Shown: one piece after another, positions 26,395 to 34,303 of the stretch | Position numbering within the stretch: position 1 is the stretch's first letter | How the letters are laid out: each line of letters begins with the position of its first letter | DNA from: Kutzneria buriramensis | GTDB lineage: Bacteria; Actinomycetota; Actinomycetes; Mycobacteriales; Pseudonocardiaceae | Length of the DNA stretch: 64,000 nt | NCBI RefSeq assembly: GCF_043575855.1 | Contig: NZ_CP144375.1 | Span: 6,014,001-6,078,000 of the forward strand | Direction: 5' to 3' | Position numbers and translations under genes: made by a program | The notes under the pieces: generated by a model | What the model was told of the DNA's origin: nothing | Seen by the model: only the letters and a program-made list of their open reading frames with translations | Database searches by the model: none

Positions 26395-26838
26395 TCAGCC
26401 CCGACCGATCTCGGCAAGGTGGTCGATGCTGGCCAGGTCGTCCTCGTCCTCAGTGACGTCGGCGGCGAACCACGCGTCGAGGATCTCGTCGAGCAGCGGC
26501 AGCGAGGTCAGGCGCAGGCTCAGCGCCAGCACGTTGGCGTCGTTCCAGCGCCGCGCGCCCTGCGCCGTGTACGGGTCGGTGCACAGCGCCGCCCGCACCC
26601 CCGGCACCTTGTTCGCCGCGATCGACGCCCCGGTGCCGGTCCAGCAGCACACCACGCCCTGGTCCGCGCGCCCCTCGGCGACGTCGCTGGCCGCGGCCTC
26701 GCTGGCCCGGGCCCAGTCGCTGGACTCGTCCGGGTTCAGCGCGCCGTGGGTCAGCACCTCGTGCCCACGCTTGCGCAGTTCCTCGGCGATGTCGGCGCCG
26801 ATGCCGTCGAGCATGTCCGCGGAAACCGAGATCTTCAC
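26395..26838 (-). CDS. RpiB/LacA/LacB family sugar-phosphate isomerase
   Basis: A 147-aa protein of the ribose-5-phosphate isomerase B fold: VSADMLDGIGADIAEELRKRG at the N-terminus, GVVCCWTGTGASIAANK around the phosphate/anion-hole region with adjacent cysteines, GVRAALCTDPYTAQGARRWNDANVLAL, then a C-terminal helix. It interconverts aldose and ketose phosphates. The pentose-phosphate RpiB is one candidate; the unusual C-terminus (DEDDLASIDHLAEI) leaves another sugar possible. GTG 26838 has TAGCGT exactly 7 nt upstream, suggesting a leaderless transcript. It is 14 bp downstream of the monooxygenase gene. Confidence 0.82.
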   Translation of the reverse strand: MKISVSADMLDGIGADIAEELRKRGHEVLTHGALNPDESSDWARASEAAASDVAEGRADQGVVCCWTGTGASIAANKVPGVRAALCTDPYTAQGARRWNDANVLALSLRLTSLPLLDEILDAWFAADVTEDEDDLASIDHLAEIGRG

Positions 26839-26852
26839 CGGACACACGCTAC

Positions 26853-27968
26853 TCACCCCGCCCGGCGGCGGGAACGCCGGAACCACTCGCCCGGCGCCCG
26901 GACGCTGGCGTCCACCTCGGCGAAACCCTCCCTCAACATCACCTCCTCGTAGTTGTCCAGAGCCGTTCGCAACGGCCGCTCGCCGCGGTGCGCCGCGACC
27001 AGTTCCCGGCACAGCCGCGCGGCGTCGCGCAGCGCCAAGTTCGCGCCGGAACCGCGGCTCGGCGGCATCGCGTGCGCGGCGTCGCCGAGCAGCGTGACCG
27101 GCCCGACGCCCCATCCGCCGATCGGACCGGCGTGCCGGACCCGCACCGTGAACGTCTCGTCCGGCTCGCAGCGGTCGACCAGCGCCCGCAAGTTCGGATG
27201 CCAGCCACGCATCAGCTCCCGCACATCGCCGAAGTCGTTGGGCGGCGCGGTGAATCCCCACATCACGTAGTCGGGGACCGCGGGCAGCCCGAGCCTCGCC
27301 GGCGGTGTCGCGAAGCGCATGAGTCCCATCGCCAGGCCGTGGTGCCGCGGCCACGCCGTCACGGCGACAAAGCCCTTGTGCAGCTGGTCCGGGATGAGCG
27401 GCATCGTCTGCGGGGTCAGCAAAGTCTTGCCGTACACCACCTGGGCATCGGTGTCGATCAGCCGCGCGTCGGGCAGGAACTGCTTGCGCACCACGGAGTT
27501 GATCCCGTCGGCGGCGACCATGAGATCGGCCTCCTGGCGGGCGCCGTTGGCGAAGTGCGCGCGCACCCTGCCGTCGGGCAACAACTCGTATCCCGTGAAC
27601 TCCTCGCCGAATCGCACCACTCCTTCCAGACCCCGCATCAGCGCCGCCCTCAGTGTGGACCTGTCGACGCACGTCCCGCTGGCGCCGGTGGGCACGACCT
27701 TCAGCGTTCGCAACCGCTTGGTCAGCACCGAGAACTGCGAGGTGGGTCCGCCGCCGGCGGCCCGGTGGAGTGCATATGCGCTGGTCGGGAGGCATTCCCG
27801 CAGGGCGTCATCGCCGCGGTCGTCGAGGTGCAGCCGGTAGCCCTGGCCGTGCGTGTCGGCCGCCGGATTTTTTTCGTGCAAGGTGGCGCGAATGCGTGAT
27901 TTGTGCAAACCGCTGGTCAGGCACAGTCCACCGAGGCCGCCGCCGATCACCATCACCGACTCAAGCAC
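26853..27968 (-). CDS. FAD-dependent monooxygenase
   Basis: A 371-aa class A flavoprotein monooxygenase of the PHBH type. It has the N-terminal dinucleotide fold VMVIGGGLGGLCL, DG motif VAADGINSVVR near the middle, and the second FAD motif VTLLGDAAHAMPPSRGSGANLAL. It should hydroxylate or epoxidise a small, probably aromatic, molecule with NAD(P)H and oxygen. GTG 27968 overlaps the end of the MerR gene by 8 nt; GTG 27956 and ATG 27953 are alternatives. The MerR-monooxygenase pair looks like a small inducible detoxification or tailoring unit. Confidence 0.85.
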   Translation of the reverse strand: MLESVMVIGGGLGGLCLTSGLHKSRIRATLHEKNPAADTHGQGYRLHLDDRGDDALRECLPTSAYALHRAAGGGPTSQFSVLTKRLRTLKVVPTGASGTCVDRSTLRAALMRGLEGVVRFGEEFTGYELLPDGRVRAHFANGARQEADLMVAADGINSVVRKQFLPDARLIDTDAQVVYGKTLLTPQTMPLIPDQLHKGFVAVTAWPRHHGLAMGLMRFATPPARLGLPAVPDYVMWGFTAPPNDFGDVRELMRGWHPNLRALVDRCEPDETFTVRVRHAGPIGGWGVGPVTLLGDAAHAMPPSRGSGANLALRDAARLCRELVAAHRGERPLRTALDNYEEVMLREGFAEVDASVRAPGEWFRRSRRRAG

Positions 27969-28674
27969 CGCGCGCCGCCCGCGCTCGGTCGAGGTACTCG
28001 ACGAGTCTCGCGTACGGATTGCCGCCGTTCTCCACCCACAGCTCGCGGACACCCTGGTGCGGCGTAGGCGATCCCTGGTTGAACAGCGCGCTCAGCTCGT
28101 CCATGCGGTCGACGATCGCGCGGACCTCCGGGGCCTCGGCCGGCGTGCCCGCCTCGAGCTCGGCCTGCGCACGGACGTAGAGCTGCGGCCACTCCACGCC
28201 GATCGCGTGCTGCCCGATCACGCCCAATTCGGCCGTACGAGTGCGAAGCCGCTCGACCTCGTCATCGCCGAGGTGATCACGCAGCGCCTGCTCGCTGAAC
28301 GTCATCTCCTTGATCAGCGGTAGCAGGTCGATGCTCTCGCCGGCGTCGATCCGCATCAGCGCGGACACCACAGTCCTGCGCAGCTGCCGGCCCGCGGCGA
28401 GCTGCCGGTCCAGCCGGCGGAGCTGCTCGGCCAGCACGTCCCGGGAGTCCGAGCCGTCGAAGTCCCTGATCTCGTCCAGCCGCAGGCCGAGGCCCCGCAG
28501 CGCGACGATCCGGTACAGGGCGACGACATCGGCCTCGCGGTACACCCGGTGCCCGCTGCCGTTGCGCGCCGTGGGCTTCAGCAGCCCGATCTGGTCGTAG
28601 TGGTGCAGTGTGCGGACGGTCAGCCCGGTTGCCTGCGCTAACTCGCCGACCTTCCAACCGCGGTCGTTGGTCAT
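27961..28674 (-). CDS. MerR family regulator with TipAS-like domain
   Basis: A 237-aa regulator. The N-terminal MerR winged helix-turn-helix is WKVGELAQATGLTVRTLHHYDQIGLLKP, followed by SGHRVYREADV and a long dimerisation helix. The C-terminal half (about 120-237) resembles the TipAS antibiotic-recognition domain (WVENGGNPYARLVEYLDRA at its end). ATG 28674 is chosen with AGGG 9 nt upstream; GTG 28683 is possible. It overlaps the downstream monooxygenase gene and probably activates itself and that gene on binding a drug-like molecule (inference from family). A palindromic operator candidate lies at 28691-28707. Confidence 0.87.
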   Translation of the reverse strand: MTNDRGWKVGELAQATGLTVRTLHHYDQIGLLKPTARNGSGHRVYREADVVALYRIVALRGLGLRLDEIRDFDGSDSRDVLAEQLRRLDRQLAAGRQLRRTVVSALMRIDAGESIDLLPLIKEMTFSEQALRDHLGDDEVERLRTRTAELGVIGQHAIGVEWPQLYVRAQAELEAGTPAEAPEVRAIVDRMDELSALFNQGSPTPHQGVRELWVENGGNPYARLVEYLDRARAARGA

Positions 28675-28690
28675 GGGGGACACCCTGACA

Positions 28691-28707
28691 CCTGACGCTA
28701 CGTCAGG
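28691..28707. promoter_or_regulatory. Candidate MerR operator
   Basis: A perfect inverted repeat CCTGACG-CTA-CGTCAGG lies 17-33 bases upstream of the MerR start and 9 bases before the convergent-facing stop region of the methyltransferase gene. MerR-type regulators bind dyads inside their own promoter (established). Confidence 0.55.
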
Positions 28708-28716
28708 CGCAAGACC

Positions 28717-29868
28717 TTAGGTCAGCGGCCACCTGATCGTGGAGTCCGGGTCGTCCAGCCAGAACTCCTGACAGTCCGGCCCGACCGTCAGCCCGAAGCG
28801 CTCGCGCGGCGGCGTGTCCAGCGCCAACCACCGCTCGTAGGCGCCCTCGGCGATGGCCCAGAGCTGCCGCGGGCCGCCCTCGCGGACGCTGTGCCGCGCG
28901 TAGCAGGCCCACGAGCCGTCGGCGTGCGCGAGCCAGGTCTCGCCGTGCCCGCCGGACCAGGCCAGTACGTGCGGCAGCGCCAGCCCCGCGAAGAACTCGA
29001 ACCGGTCGGCCGGTCGCAACAGCCGGGTCGCGGTGAGCCCGGTCGGCCGAACCGGCGCGGTCACGTCGCGGACCTTGTTGATCAACTCGTGCACCCCCGG
29101 CCCACGGTGCGCCCGCAGCGGCATGAACCGGCCGTCGTCGGCCAGCACCCGGCCGGTGGCGTGGCGCTCGCCGTCCACGGTGAGCTTGACCAGACCGGCG
29201 CCGATCGGCCGGTTCAGCGTCGTCACGACGTAGCCGCCCGGGGCGGTCTGTTCCAACCACGCCAAGGGAATCGTCGACACCGAGCAGGTGCCCAGGACCC
29301 GGTCGTACGGGGCGTTGGCCGGATACCCCTGCGCACCGTCGGCGGCGACGCAGGTCGGGTGGAAGCCGCTCGCCGCAAGGTGTTGCGCCGCCCGCGCGAC
29401 GATCGCCGGGTCCACGTCGACCGTGGTGACGCGGTGCTCGCCCAGCCGGTGGCACAGCAGCGCGGCGTTGTACCCGGTGCCGGCGCCGATCTCCAGCACC
29501 CGGTCGCCGGTGCGGACGTCCAGCGCTGCCAACATGATCGCCATGATCGCCGGCATGCTGGACGAGGAGGTCGGCACGCCGTCGACCGGTCCGGCCAGCG
29601 CCGAGTCGCGCCGGGACTCGTCGCCGTTGAGCTGGGTCACCGCGACGCGGTTGGCGTACACGATCCGCAGCCAGCGCTCGTCGGTGTGGGGCAGCAGCGT
29701 CCACGCGCCGCTGGGCAGCTGCTCGAACAGCCATGGCAGGAACATGTGGCGCGGCACGTCCTCGAACGCCGCGAGCCAGCCGGAGTCCAGCGGCAGACCC
29801 TCGTCGACCAGCTCGTCCACGAGGCGGCCGCGCAGTCTGCGCGCCTCGCGTTCGAGGTCGGCACGCAC
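28717..29868 (-). CDS. PCMT-like SAM-dependent methyltransferase
   Basis: A 383-aa protein. The middle (about residues 85-230) is a methyltransferase domain of the protein-L-isoaspartate O-methyltransferase family with the SAM motif VLEIGAGTGYNAALL, then VTTVDVDPAIV and VAADGAQGYPANAPYDRV. The N-terminal DVPRHMFLP segment is also typical. The C-terminal 150 residues are an added domain found in larger actinobacterial members, some of which work with ATP-grasp peptide systems; no such genes are nearby. GTG 29868 has TACCGT 8 nt upstream and no ribosome binding site. Protein repair is the default reading, with a specialised substrate possible. Confidence 0.8.
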   Translation of the reverse strand: MRADLEREARRLRGRLVDELVDEGLPLDSGWLAAFEDVPRHMFLPWLFEQLPSGAWTLLPHTDERWLRIVYANRVAVTQLNGDESRRDSALAGPVDGVPTSSSSMPAIMAIMLAALDVRTGDRVLEIGAGTGYNAALLCHRLGEHRVTTVDVDPAIVARAAQHLAASGFHPTCVAADGAQGYPANAPYDRVLGTCSVSTIPLAWLEQTAPGGYVVTTLNRPIGAGLVKLTVDGERHATGRVLADDGRFMPLRAHRGPGVHELINKVRDVTAPVRPTGLTATRLLRPADRFEFFAGLALPHVLAWSGGHGETWLAHADGSWACYARHSVREGGPRQLWAIAEGAYERWLALDTPPRERFGLTVGPDCQEFWLDDPDSTIRWPLT

Positions 29869-29910
29869 ACCGCACCACGGTAGACCGGTGTGACCGCAAG
29901 CACGCGACCA

Positions 29911-29954
29911 GTGTTAGCACTCCGCTTGCAACTGCTAGCACAGGTGCGTACCGT
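29911..29954 (+). promoter_or_regulatory. Promoter and operator repeats of the XRE/HbhA operon
   Basis: TTGCAA (29926-29931), a 17-bp spacer and TACCGT (29949-29954) form a good sigma-70 promoter 21 bases before the XRE start. GTGTTAGCAC (29911-29920) and CTGCTAGCAC (29932-29941) are near-identical sites 21 bp apart. They straddle the -35 and fill the spacer, a layout that suits autoregulation by the XRE protein. Confidence 0.65.
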
Positions 29955-29975
29955 CGGAGGAGGAAAGGAGGCGGG

Positions 29976-30380
29976 ATGGACAAGAAGAACAGCGTCGATC
30001 AGGCCGTGGAAGCGGTCGCCGACCTGGGGCGAGACATCGGCGACTACATCCGCGAGCAGCGCAGCAACGCGCAGATCTCGCTGCGGCAGCTGGCCAAGCT
30101 GGCCGGCGTGTCCAACCCGTACCTGAGCCAGATCGAGCGGGGTCTGCGCAAGCCCAGCGCGGAGATCCTGCAGCAGATCGCCAAGGGACTGCGGATTTCG
30201 GCCGAGGCGCTGTACGTCCAGGCCGGCATCCTCGAGCAGCGGGTCGGGGGCGCGGTGGTGGACGCCGTGCTGGCCGACACCGAGCTCACCGAGCGGCAGA
30301 AGCAGGTGCTGCTCGACGTCTACGAGACCTTCCGGCGGGAGAACGCTAGCAAGCACTCCGCCGACGCAACCGAGGAGTGA
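29976..30380 (+). CDS. XRE family helix-turn-helix regulator (Rv0474-like)
   Basis: A 134-aa regulator. The N-terminal helix (DLGRDIGDYIREQRSN) is followed by the XRE helix-turn-helix ISLRQLAKLAGVSNPYLSQIERG and KPSAEILQQIAKGL. The C-terminal half is helical and ends in a charged tail. ATG 29976 lies 4 nt after AAGGAGG. It is 5 bp upstream of the HbhA-like gene, the same order as Rv0474-hbhA in M. tuberculosis (established order). The promoter has two TAGCAC-containing repeats that are plausible binding sites. Confidence 0.9.
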   Translation: MDKKNSVDQAVEAVADLGRDIGDYIREQRSNAQISLRQLAKLAGVSNPYLSQIERGLRKPSAEILQQIAKGLRISAEALYVQAGILEQRVGGAVVDAVLADTELTERQKQVLLDVYETFRRENASKHSADATEE

Positions 30381-30385
30381 TTTCG

Positions 30386-30988
30386 ATGCCCACCCTTCCC
30401 ACCACCGAGGACGTTCGCAAGGCCGGCGAGCAGGCCGCCGCCACCTTCGCCGCGCTGCTGGAGCAGGCGAAGACGCCGCTGCTGGCCGCGCTCGGCGCCG
30501 GCGACCTGGCCGGCAAGGCGCTGTCCGACGCGCTGACCAAGGCCCGCACCCAGGTCAACGAGCGGGCCGAGGCCGCCCGCACCGCCGTCGACGAGCTGCC
30601 GGGCCTGCGCGAGAAGCTGGACCCGTCCGAGCTGCGCAAGCTGCTGGACACCTACACCACGGCCGCCTCGAACCTGTACACCTACCTGGCCGAGCACGGC
30701 GAGGAGACGCTGGAGAAGCTGCGCGAGCAGCCGCAGGTCAAGATCGTGCTGGACCAGGTCGGCGACCTCCAGCACCGCGCCGACGACGTGCTGGGCAACC
30801 TGGCCCGCCGCACCCGCGCGACCGGCGAGAAGGTGGCCGAGGACATCGAGGAGGCGACCGAGGACGTCGCCGAGGCCGTTGTCGAGGCCGGCGCCGAGGT
30901 GGCCGCGGAGACCCGCAAGGTGACGAGCAAGGCGTCCGCGCCGCGCAAGACCGCCGCCAAGAAGGCCGACGAGACCCCCGAGGCCTGA
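30386..30988 (+). CDS. HbhA-like heparin-binding hemagglutinin homologue
   Basis: A 200-aa, almost entirely helical protein with a long coiled coil (about residues 5-160) and a Lys/Ala-rich C-terminal tail (KVTSKASAPRKTAAKKADE). This is the layout of mycobacterial HbhA, where the lysine tail binds heparan sulfate and the coiled coil associates with the cell surface and lipid bodies. In a non-pathogen the role is more likely surface or lipid-droplet association. ATG 30386 follows GAGGAG by 8 nt. It follows the XRE gene and precedes the DUF2516 gene as in M. tuberculosis. A 13-bp terminator hairpin follows. Confidence 0.82.
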   Translation: MPTLPTTEDVRKAGEQAAATFAALLEQAKTPLLAALGAGDLAGKALSDALTKARTQVNERAEAARTAVDELPGLREKLDPSELRKLLDTYTTAASNLYTYLAEHGEETLEKLREQPQVKIVLDQVGDLQHRADDVLGNLARRTRATGEKVAEDIEEATEDVAEAVVEAGAEVAAETRKVTSKASAPRKTAAKKADETPEA

Positions 30989-31000
30989 TCCACCGGCACC

Positions 31001-31032
31001 GCCGGGGAGCGCCCGCCGCGGCGCTCCCCGGC
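31001..31032 (+). terminator. Terminator hairpin after the HbhA-like gene
   Basis: GCCGGGGAGCGCC (31001-31013) pairs perfectly with GGCGCTCCCCGGC (31020-31032) around a 6-nt loop, 12 bases after the stop. Confidence 0.8.
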
Positions 31033-31076
31033 ACTGTCATTCCCGTCCGCCGCCTCTGCGACGTAGGCTGACCTCC

Positions 31077-31373
31077 GTGGCCTTCCCTCTTGACTACTGG
31101 GTGCTGTTCGCGATCTGGTGCGCCGCCATGCCGGTCGGCGCGTACGCGTTCCTGCACGCGCTGCTCCAGCGCGCGGACGCGTACACCGCCGCGGACCGCA
31201 TGACCAAGACGGCGTGGTCGCTCATCACCGGCGGCGGCCTGGCCGCGTTGCTGCTGTTCCGCCCGCAGAGCAGCACCTTCATCCTGTGGATGGCCGCCCT
31301 GGTGGCGGTGCTGGTTTACATCGTCGACGTGCGGCCGAAGCTGAACGAGGTCCAGCGCGGCAACCGTTGGTAG
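31077..31373 (+). CDS. DUF2516 family membrane protein (Rv0476-like)
   Basis: A 98-aa protein with three hydrophobic segments (about residues 7-28, 47-62 and 67-84) and a short basic C-terminus ending KLNEVQRGNRW. Family function is unknown; it always sits close to the XRE/HbhA genes in the mycobacterial order. GTG 31077 has TAGGCT 7 nt upstream and no ribosome binding site, the leaderless signature. The last 7 bases overlap the next gene. Confidence 0.85.
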   Translation: MAFPLDYWVLFAIWCAAMPVGAYAFLHALLQRADAYTAADRMTKTAWSLITGGGLAALLLFRPQSSTFILWMAALVAVLVYIVDVRPKLNEVQRGNRW

Positions 31374-32107
31374 CCGCCTGGCAGGCGCACGGCCGCGGCA
31401 CGCCGGTCACCCTGGTGGCGCCGGGTCTCGGCGCCACTCCCGGTGAGGCTCGCATCCCGGCATCCGGTTTGCCCGGTACGAGGGTCGTCGTCACGTTTCC
31501 GTCGCACGGCGACGCCCCGGACGCCCCCGCCGACTACTGGACGTATCCGACCATCGCGGCCGACATCGAGCGGATCGCCGACGAGGCACTGGCCACGCGT
31601 GCGGTCGGCGTCTCGATGGGTGCCGGCGGGATCACGACCCTGCTCACCCGTCGTCCGGACCGCTTCGAACGCGTCGTGCTGATGCTGCCGGCCGCCCTGG
31701 ACAAGCCGCGGGCCACGCCGGCGATGTGGGCGTTCGAGCAGCTCGCCGAGGCCGTCGAAGCCGGTGACGTCGACGGCCTGCACAAGCTTGTCGCCGCGGA
31801 GGTGCCCGCTGGAATCGCTGTCGGCGAGCACGTTTCGACCCGGGTGACGGCGCTCCTGAGGCTCGGCGACGCGTTGCGCCTGCTGCCGGAGCAGGTGCCG
31901 ACCCCTGACGCCTCCTTGCTGGCAAAGGTCACCGCTCCCGTGCTGGTGGTCGGGGCCGTCGGCGATCCGCTGCATCCCGAGCAGGTCGCACGCGATGTCG
32001 CCGCCGCGCTGCCGAACGGCCGGCTGGAGATCATCGACTCGCCGGCCCCGCTGATCACCCACCGCCGCGAGGTCCGATCGCTGCTCGTCGACTTCCTCGC
32101 TGGCTAA
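31367..32107 (+). CDS. Alpha/beta hydrolase
   Basis: A 246-aa hydrolase-fold protein. VTLVAPGLGATPGEARIPASG opens the fold (given here as its 5' and 3' parts VTLVAPGLGATPGE and ARIPASG), followed by VVVTFPSHGDAPDAP, the nucleophile elbow VGVSMGAGG and VTAPVLVVGAVGDPLHP near the acid residue. The final His is probably in LITHRR. TTG 31367 is taken as start: it overlaps the DUF2516 stop and gives the expected N-terminus. It is cotranscribed with DUF2516 by overlap. The substrate is unknown. Confidence 0.78.
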   Translation: MVAAWQAHGRGTPVTLVAPGLGATPGEARIPASGLPGTRVVVTFPSHGDAPDAPADYWTYPTIAADIERIADEALATRAVGVSMGAGGITTLLTRRPDRFERVVLMLPAALDKPRATPAMWAFEQLAEAVEAGDVDGLHKLVAAEVPAGIAVGEHVSTRVTALLRLGDALRLLPEQVPTPDASLLAKVTAPVLVVGAVGDPLHPEQVARDVAAALPNGRLEIIDSPAPLITHRREVRSLLVDFLAG

Positions 32108-32116
32108 TGTGACGCC

Positions 32117-32668
32117 ATGGCGCAGTGGAGCATTGCTGGAACCTTGCAGGTAGGCCCGGCCCTGGCCCGACCGGAGCTGCTCGCCCCGCCGGTGCTGGAC
32201 GCGATCCGGGCCCTGGACGCCGCCGACGTCGACCGCATCGGCGCCACCGAGATCGACCCCGACCTTGCCGACACGGCGGCGTTCTGCGAGCACTACGGCG
32301 TGCCGCTGGAGGCGTCCGCGAACTGCGTGGTCGTCGCCGGCAAGCGGGCCGGCGAGCTCCGGTACGCGGCGTGCATGGTGCTGGCCACGACCCGTGCCGA
32401 CGTGAACGGCGTGGTCAAGCGCCGCCTCGACGTCCGCAAGGCGTCGTTCGCGCCGATGGACGAGGCCGTGGGCCTGACCGGCATGCAGTACGGCGGCATC
32501 ACGCCGATCGGCCTGCCGTCGGACTGGCCGCTGCTGCTGGACGCCCGCGTCGCGGCGGAGCCGGAACTGGTCGTCGGTAGCGGCATTCGCGGCGGCAAGC
32601 TGCTCGTCCCCGGCGACCTGCTGGCCAAGCTCGCCGGCGCCGAGGTCATCGAGGGCCTGGCCGGCTAG
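32117..32668 (+). CDS. YbaK/EbsC-type aminoacyl-tRNA editing domain protein
   Basis: A 183-aa stand-alone YbaK/ProX-like domain (ANCVVVAGKRAGELRYAACMVLA near the middle, split here as ANCVVVAGKRAG and ELRYAACMVLA, then DVRKASFAPMDEAV and TGMQYGGITPIGLP). Such proteins hydrolyse misacylated tRNAs, commonly Cys-tRNA(Pro) or Ala-tRNA(Pro). The lysine in RKASFA fits the family's catalytic lysine. ATG 32117 has TAATGT 6 nt upstream, a leaderless signature. It ends 11 bases from the convergent purU gene. Confidence 0.88.
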   Translation: MAQWSIAGTLQVGPALARPELLAPPVLDAIRALDAADVDRIGATEIDPDLADTAAFCEHYGVPLEASANCVVVAGKRAGELRYAACMVLATTRADVNGVVKRRLDVRKASFAPMDEAVGLTGMQYGGITPIGLPSDWPLLLDARVAAEPELVVGSGIRGGKLLVPGDLLAKLAGAEVIEGLAG

Positions 32669-32679
32669 CCCGCACCGAT

Positions 32680-33555
32680 CTAAAAAACGACAGTGCGGTT
32701 GCCGTGCACCAGGACCCGGTCCTCCAGGTGCCAGCGCAGCCCACGGGCCAGCACGATCTTCTCGATGTCCCGGCCCTTGCGGACCATGTCCCGGTCCGAG
32801 TCGCTGTGGCTGACGCGGATCACGTCCTGCTCGATGATCGGGCCGGCGTCCAGCTCGGCGGTCACGTAGTGGCAGGTCGCGCCGACCAGCTTCACGCCGC
32901 GGGTGTGGGCCTGGTGGTACGGCTTCGCGCCGACGAAGGACGGCAGGAAGCTGTGGTGGATGTTCACCGCGCGGCCGGCCCACGCCATGCACAGCTCGTG
33001 CGGCAGCACCTGCATGAACCGGGCCAGCACGACGGCGTGCGGCTGGTGGCCGTCCACCAGCTGCCGCAGCTGCGCGAACGAGGCCGCCTTGCCCTCCGGG
33101 TCGCCCACCGGGAACGGCACGTGGTGGAACGGGATGCCGTGCGCCTCGGTGATGCCGGCGAGGTCCCGGTGGTTGCCGATCACCGACGTGATCTCGACGT
33201 CCAGCTCGCCGGAGGAGACCCGGCCGAGCAGGTCGTACAGGCAGTGGCCCTCCTTGGACACGAGGATCACCGCGCGCTTGCGTTCCCCCGTGTCGGTGAC
33301 CCGCCAGTCCACCCGCGGCCCCAGCTCGCGGGCCACGGTGGCGAACCGCGCGCTGAGCTCCCGCATGTCGAACGGCAGCGAGGAGGCGAGGACCTCCTGC
33401 CGGGTGAAGAACCAGTTCGTGGCCTGGTCTGTGTGGTAGGCCGCCTCCACGATCCAACCGCCCGCCTCGGCCAGGAAACTCGCGATCCGGGCGACGATAC
33501 CGGTGCGGTCGGGGCAGCCGAGGGTGATCACGTAACGGCGTTCGTTGGAGGACAC
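32680..33555 (-). CDS. purU: Formyltetrahydrofolate deformylase PurU
   Basis: A 291-aa enzyme that hydrolyses 10-formyl-THF to formate and THF, balancing one-carbon pools. The N-terminal ACT domain (YVITLGCPDRTGIVARIASFL, written in parts: YVITLGCPDRTG and IVARIASFL) takes about residues 8-90. The C-terminal formyltransferase-fold domain carries FMQVLPHELC, VNIHHSFLPSFVGAKPYHQA with the catalytic His, and TAELDAGPIIEQD with the catalytic Asp. The length is standard. GTG 33555 has a weak CAGAAT 8 nt upstream. The gene is convergent with the YbaK gene. Confidence 0.95.
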   Translation of the reverse strand: MSSNERRYVITLGCPDRTGIVARIASFLAEAGGWIVEAAYHTDQATNWFFTRQEVLASSLPFDMRELSARFATVARELGPRVDWRVTDTGERKRAVILVSKEGHCLYDLLGRVSSGELDVEITSVIGNHRDLAGITEAHGIPFHHVPFPVGDPEGKAASFAQLRQLVDGHQPHAVVLARFMQVLPHELCMAWAGRAVNIHHSFLPSFVGAKPYHQAHTRGVKLVGATCHYVTAELDAGPIIEQDVIRVSHSDSDRDMVRKGRDIEKIVLARGLRWHLEDRVLVHGNRTVVF

Positions 33556-33576
33556 AGCCGGAGATTCTGGCAGAGA

Positions 33577-34293
33577 TCACGGGGGCGTGAGGGCGGCCAG
33601 AACCGAACGGTCACCACTGACGACGGCGGTGCTCGGCCGGCCCCACACCGACCGGTAGACCGCGTCGGCCGTGCCCACCACGCTGACGTCGGCGTTCACC
33701 GCGGCGCCGGGCTCGGTCGGCGCGACGGGCGTGCCGATGTCCACTTGTACCTGCCAGATCTGGCCGGCGTCGGCGGCGTGGTAGAGCACGGTGCCGGCGA
33801 CCGTCGGCGGCCGGCGCTCGGTGATGGCCGGCAGCATCGCATTGACGAACTCGTCGACGCCGTCGGCGGCGAACTCCGTGCCGTACACCAGGGTCGGCAG
33901 GTCCTTGACGGCGCTGTCGGCATCGAGGCGGTGGATCGCCGTCTCGTGCGCGAGGCGACGAGCCATCGACCGCAGGTCGGTCGGCTTATCCCGTGACGTC
34001 CACACCTGCTGGTCGGGATCCCCGTCGCGCAACCGTTGCAGCAGCGTGGGAACCACGTCCTCCAAGTGGGCGAGGAGCTCCGGCCACGAACCCGAGGAAC
34101 GCTCGAACTTCGCCTGCTCGCCTTCCATGGCGCGCAGGATGAAGTCGTACACGCCGACCACGTGCACGACCAGGTCTTCCATCCGCCAGTCCGGGCAGGT
34201 GGCGATTGGGATGTCCGGCCCCGCCTGGATGGCGGACTCCCGAAACGCCGTGCTCTGGGCGTGGAACGCGTCGGTCAACTCCGCGTAGTGCAC
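33577..34293 (-). CDS. Mycothiol-dependent maleylpyruvate isomerase family protein
   Basis: A 238-aa protein with an N-terminal DinB-like four-helix domain (CPDWRMEDLVVHVVGVYDFIL and HETAIHRLDADSA, with metal-binding histidines in VVHVVG and AHETAIHR). The C-terminal part is an MDMPI_C/SCP2-like domain. The family uses mycothiol as cofactor or thiol donor in isomerisation or transfer reactions; the substrate here is unknown. GTG 34293 has TAACGT exactly 7 nt upstream (leaderless signature). It follows the methyltransferase gene by 10 bp on the same strand. mshA at 40724 supplies the cofactor pathway. Confidence 0.85.
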   Translation of the reverse strand: MHYAELTDAFHAQSTAFRESAIQAGPDIPIATCPDWRMEDLVVHVVGVYDFILRAMEGEQAKFERSSGSWPELLAHLEDVVPTLLQRLRDGDPDQQVWTSRDKPTDLRSMARRLAHETAIHRLDADSAVKDLPTLVYGTEFAADGVDEFVNAMLPAITERRPPTVAGTVLYHAADAGQIWQVQVDIGTPVAPTEPGAAVNADVSVVGTADAVYRSVWGRPSTAVVSGDRSVLAALTPP

Positions 34294-34303
34294 CCGACCG
34301 ACG

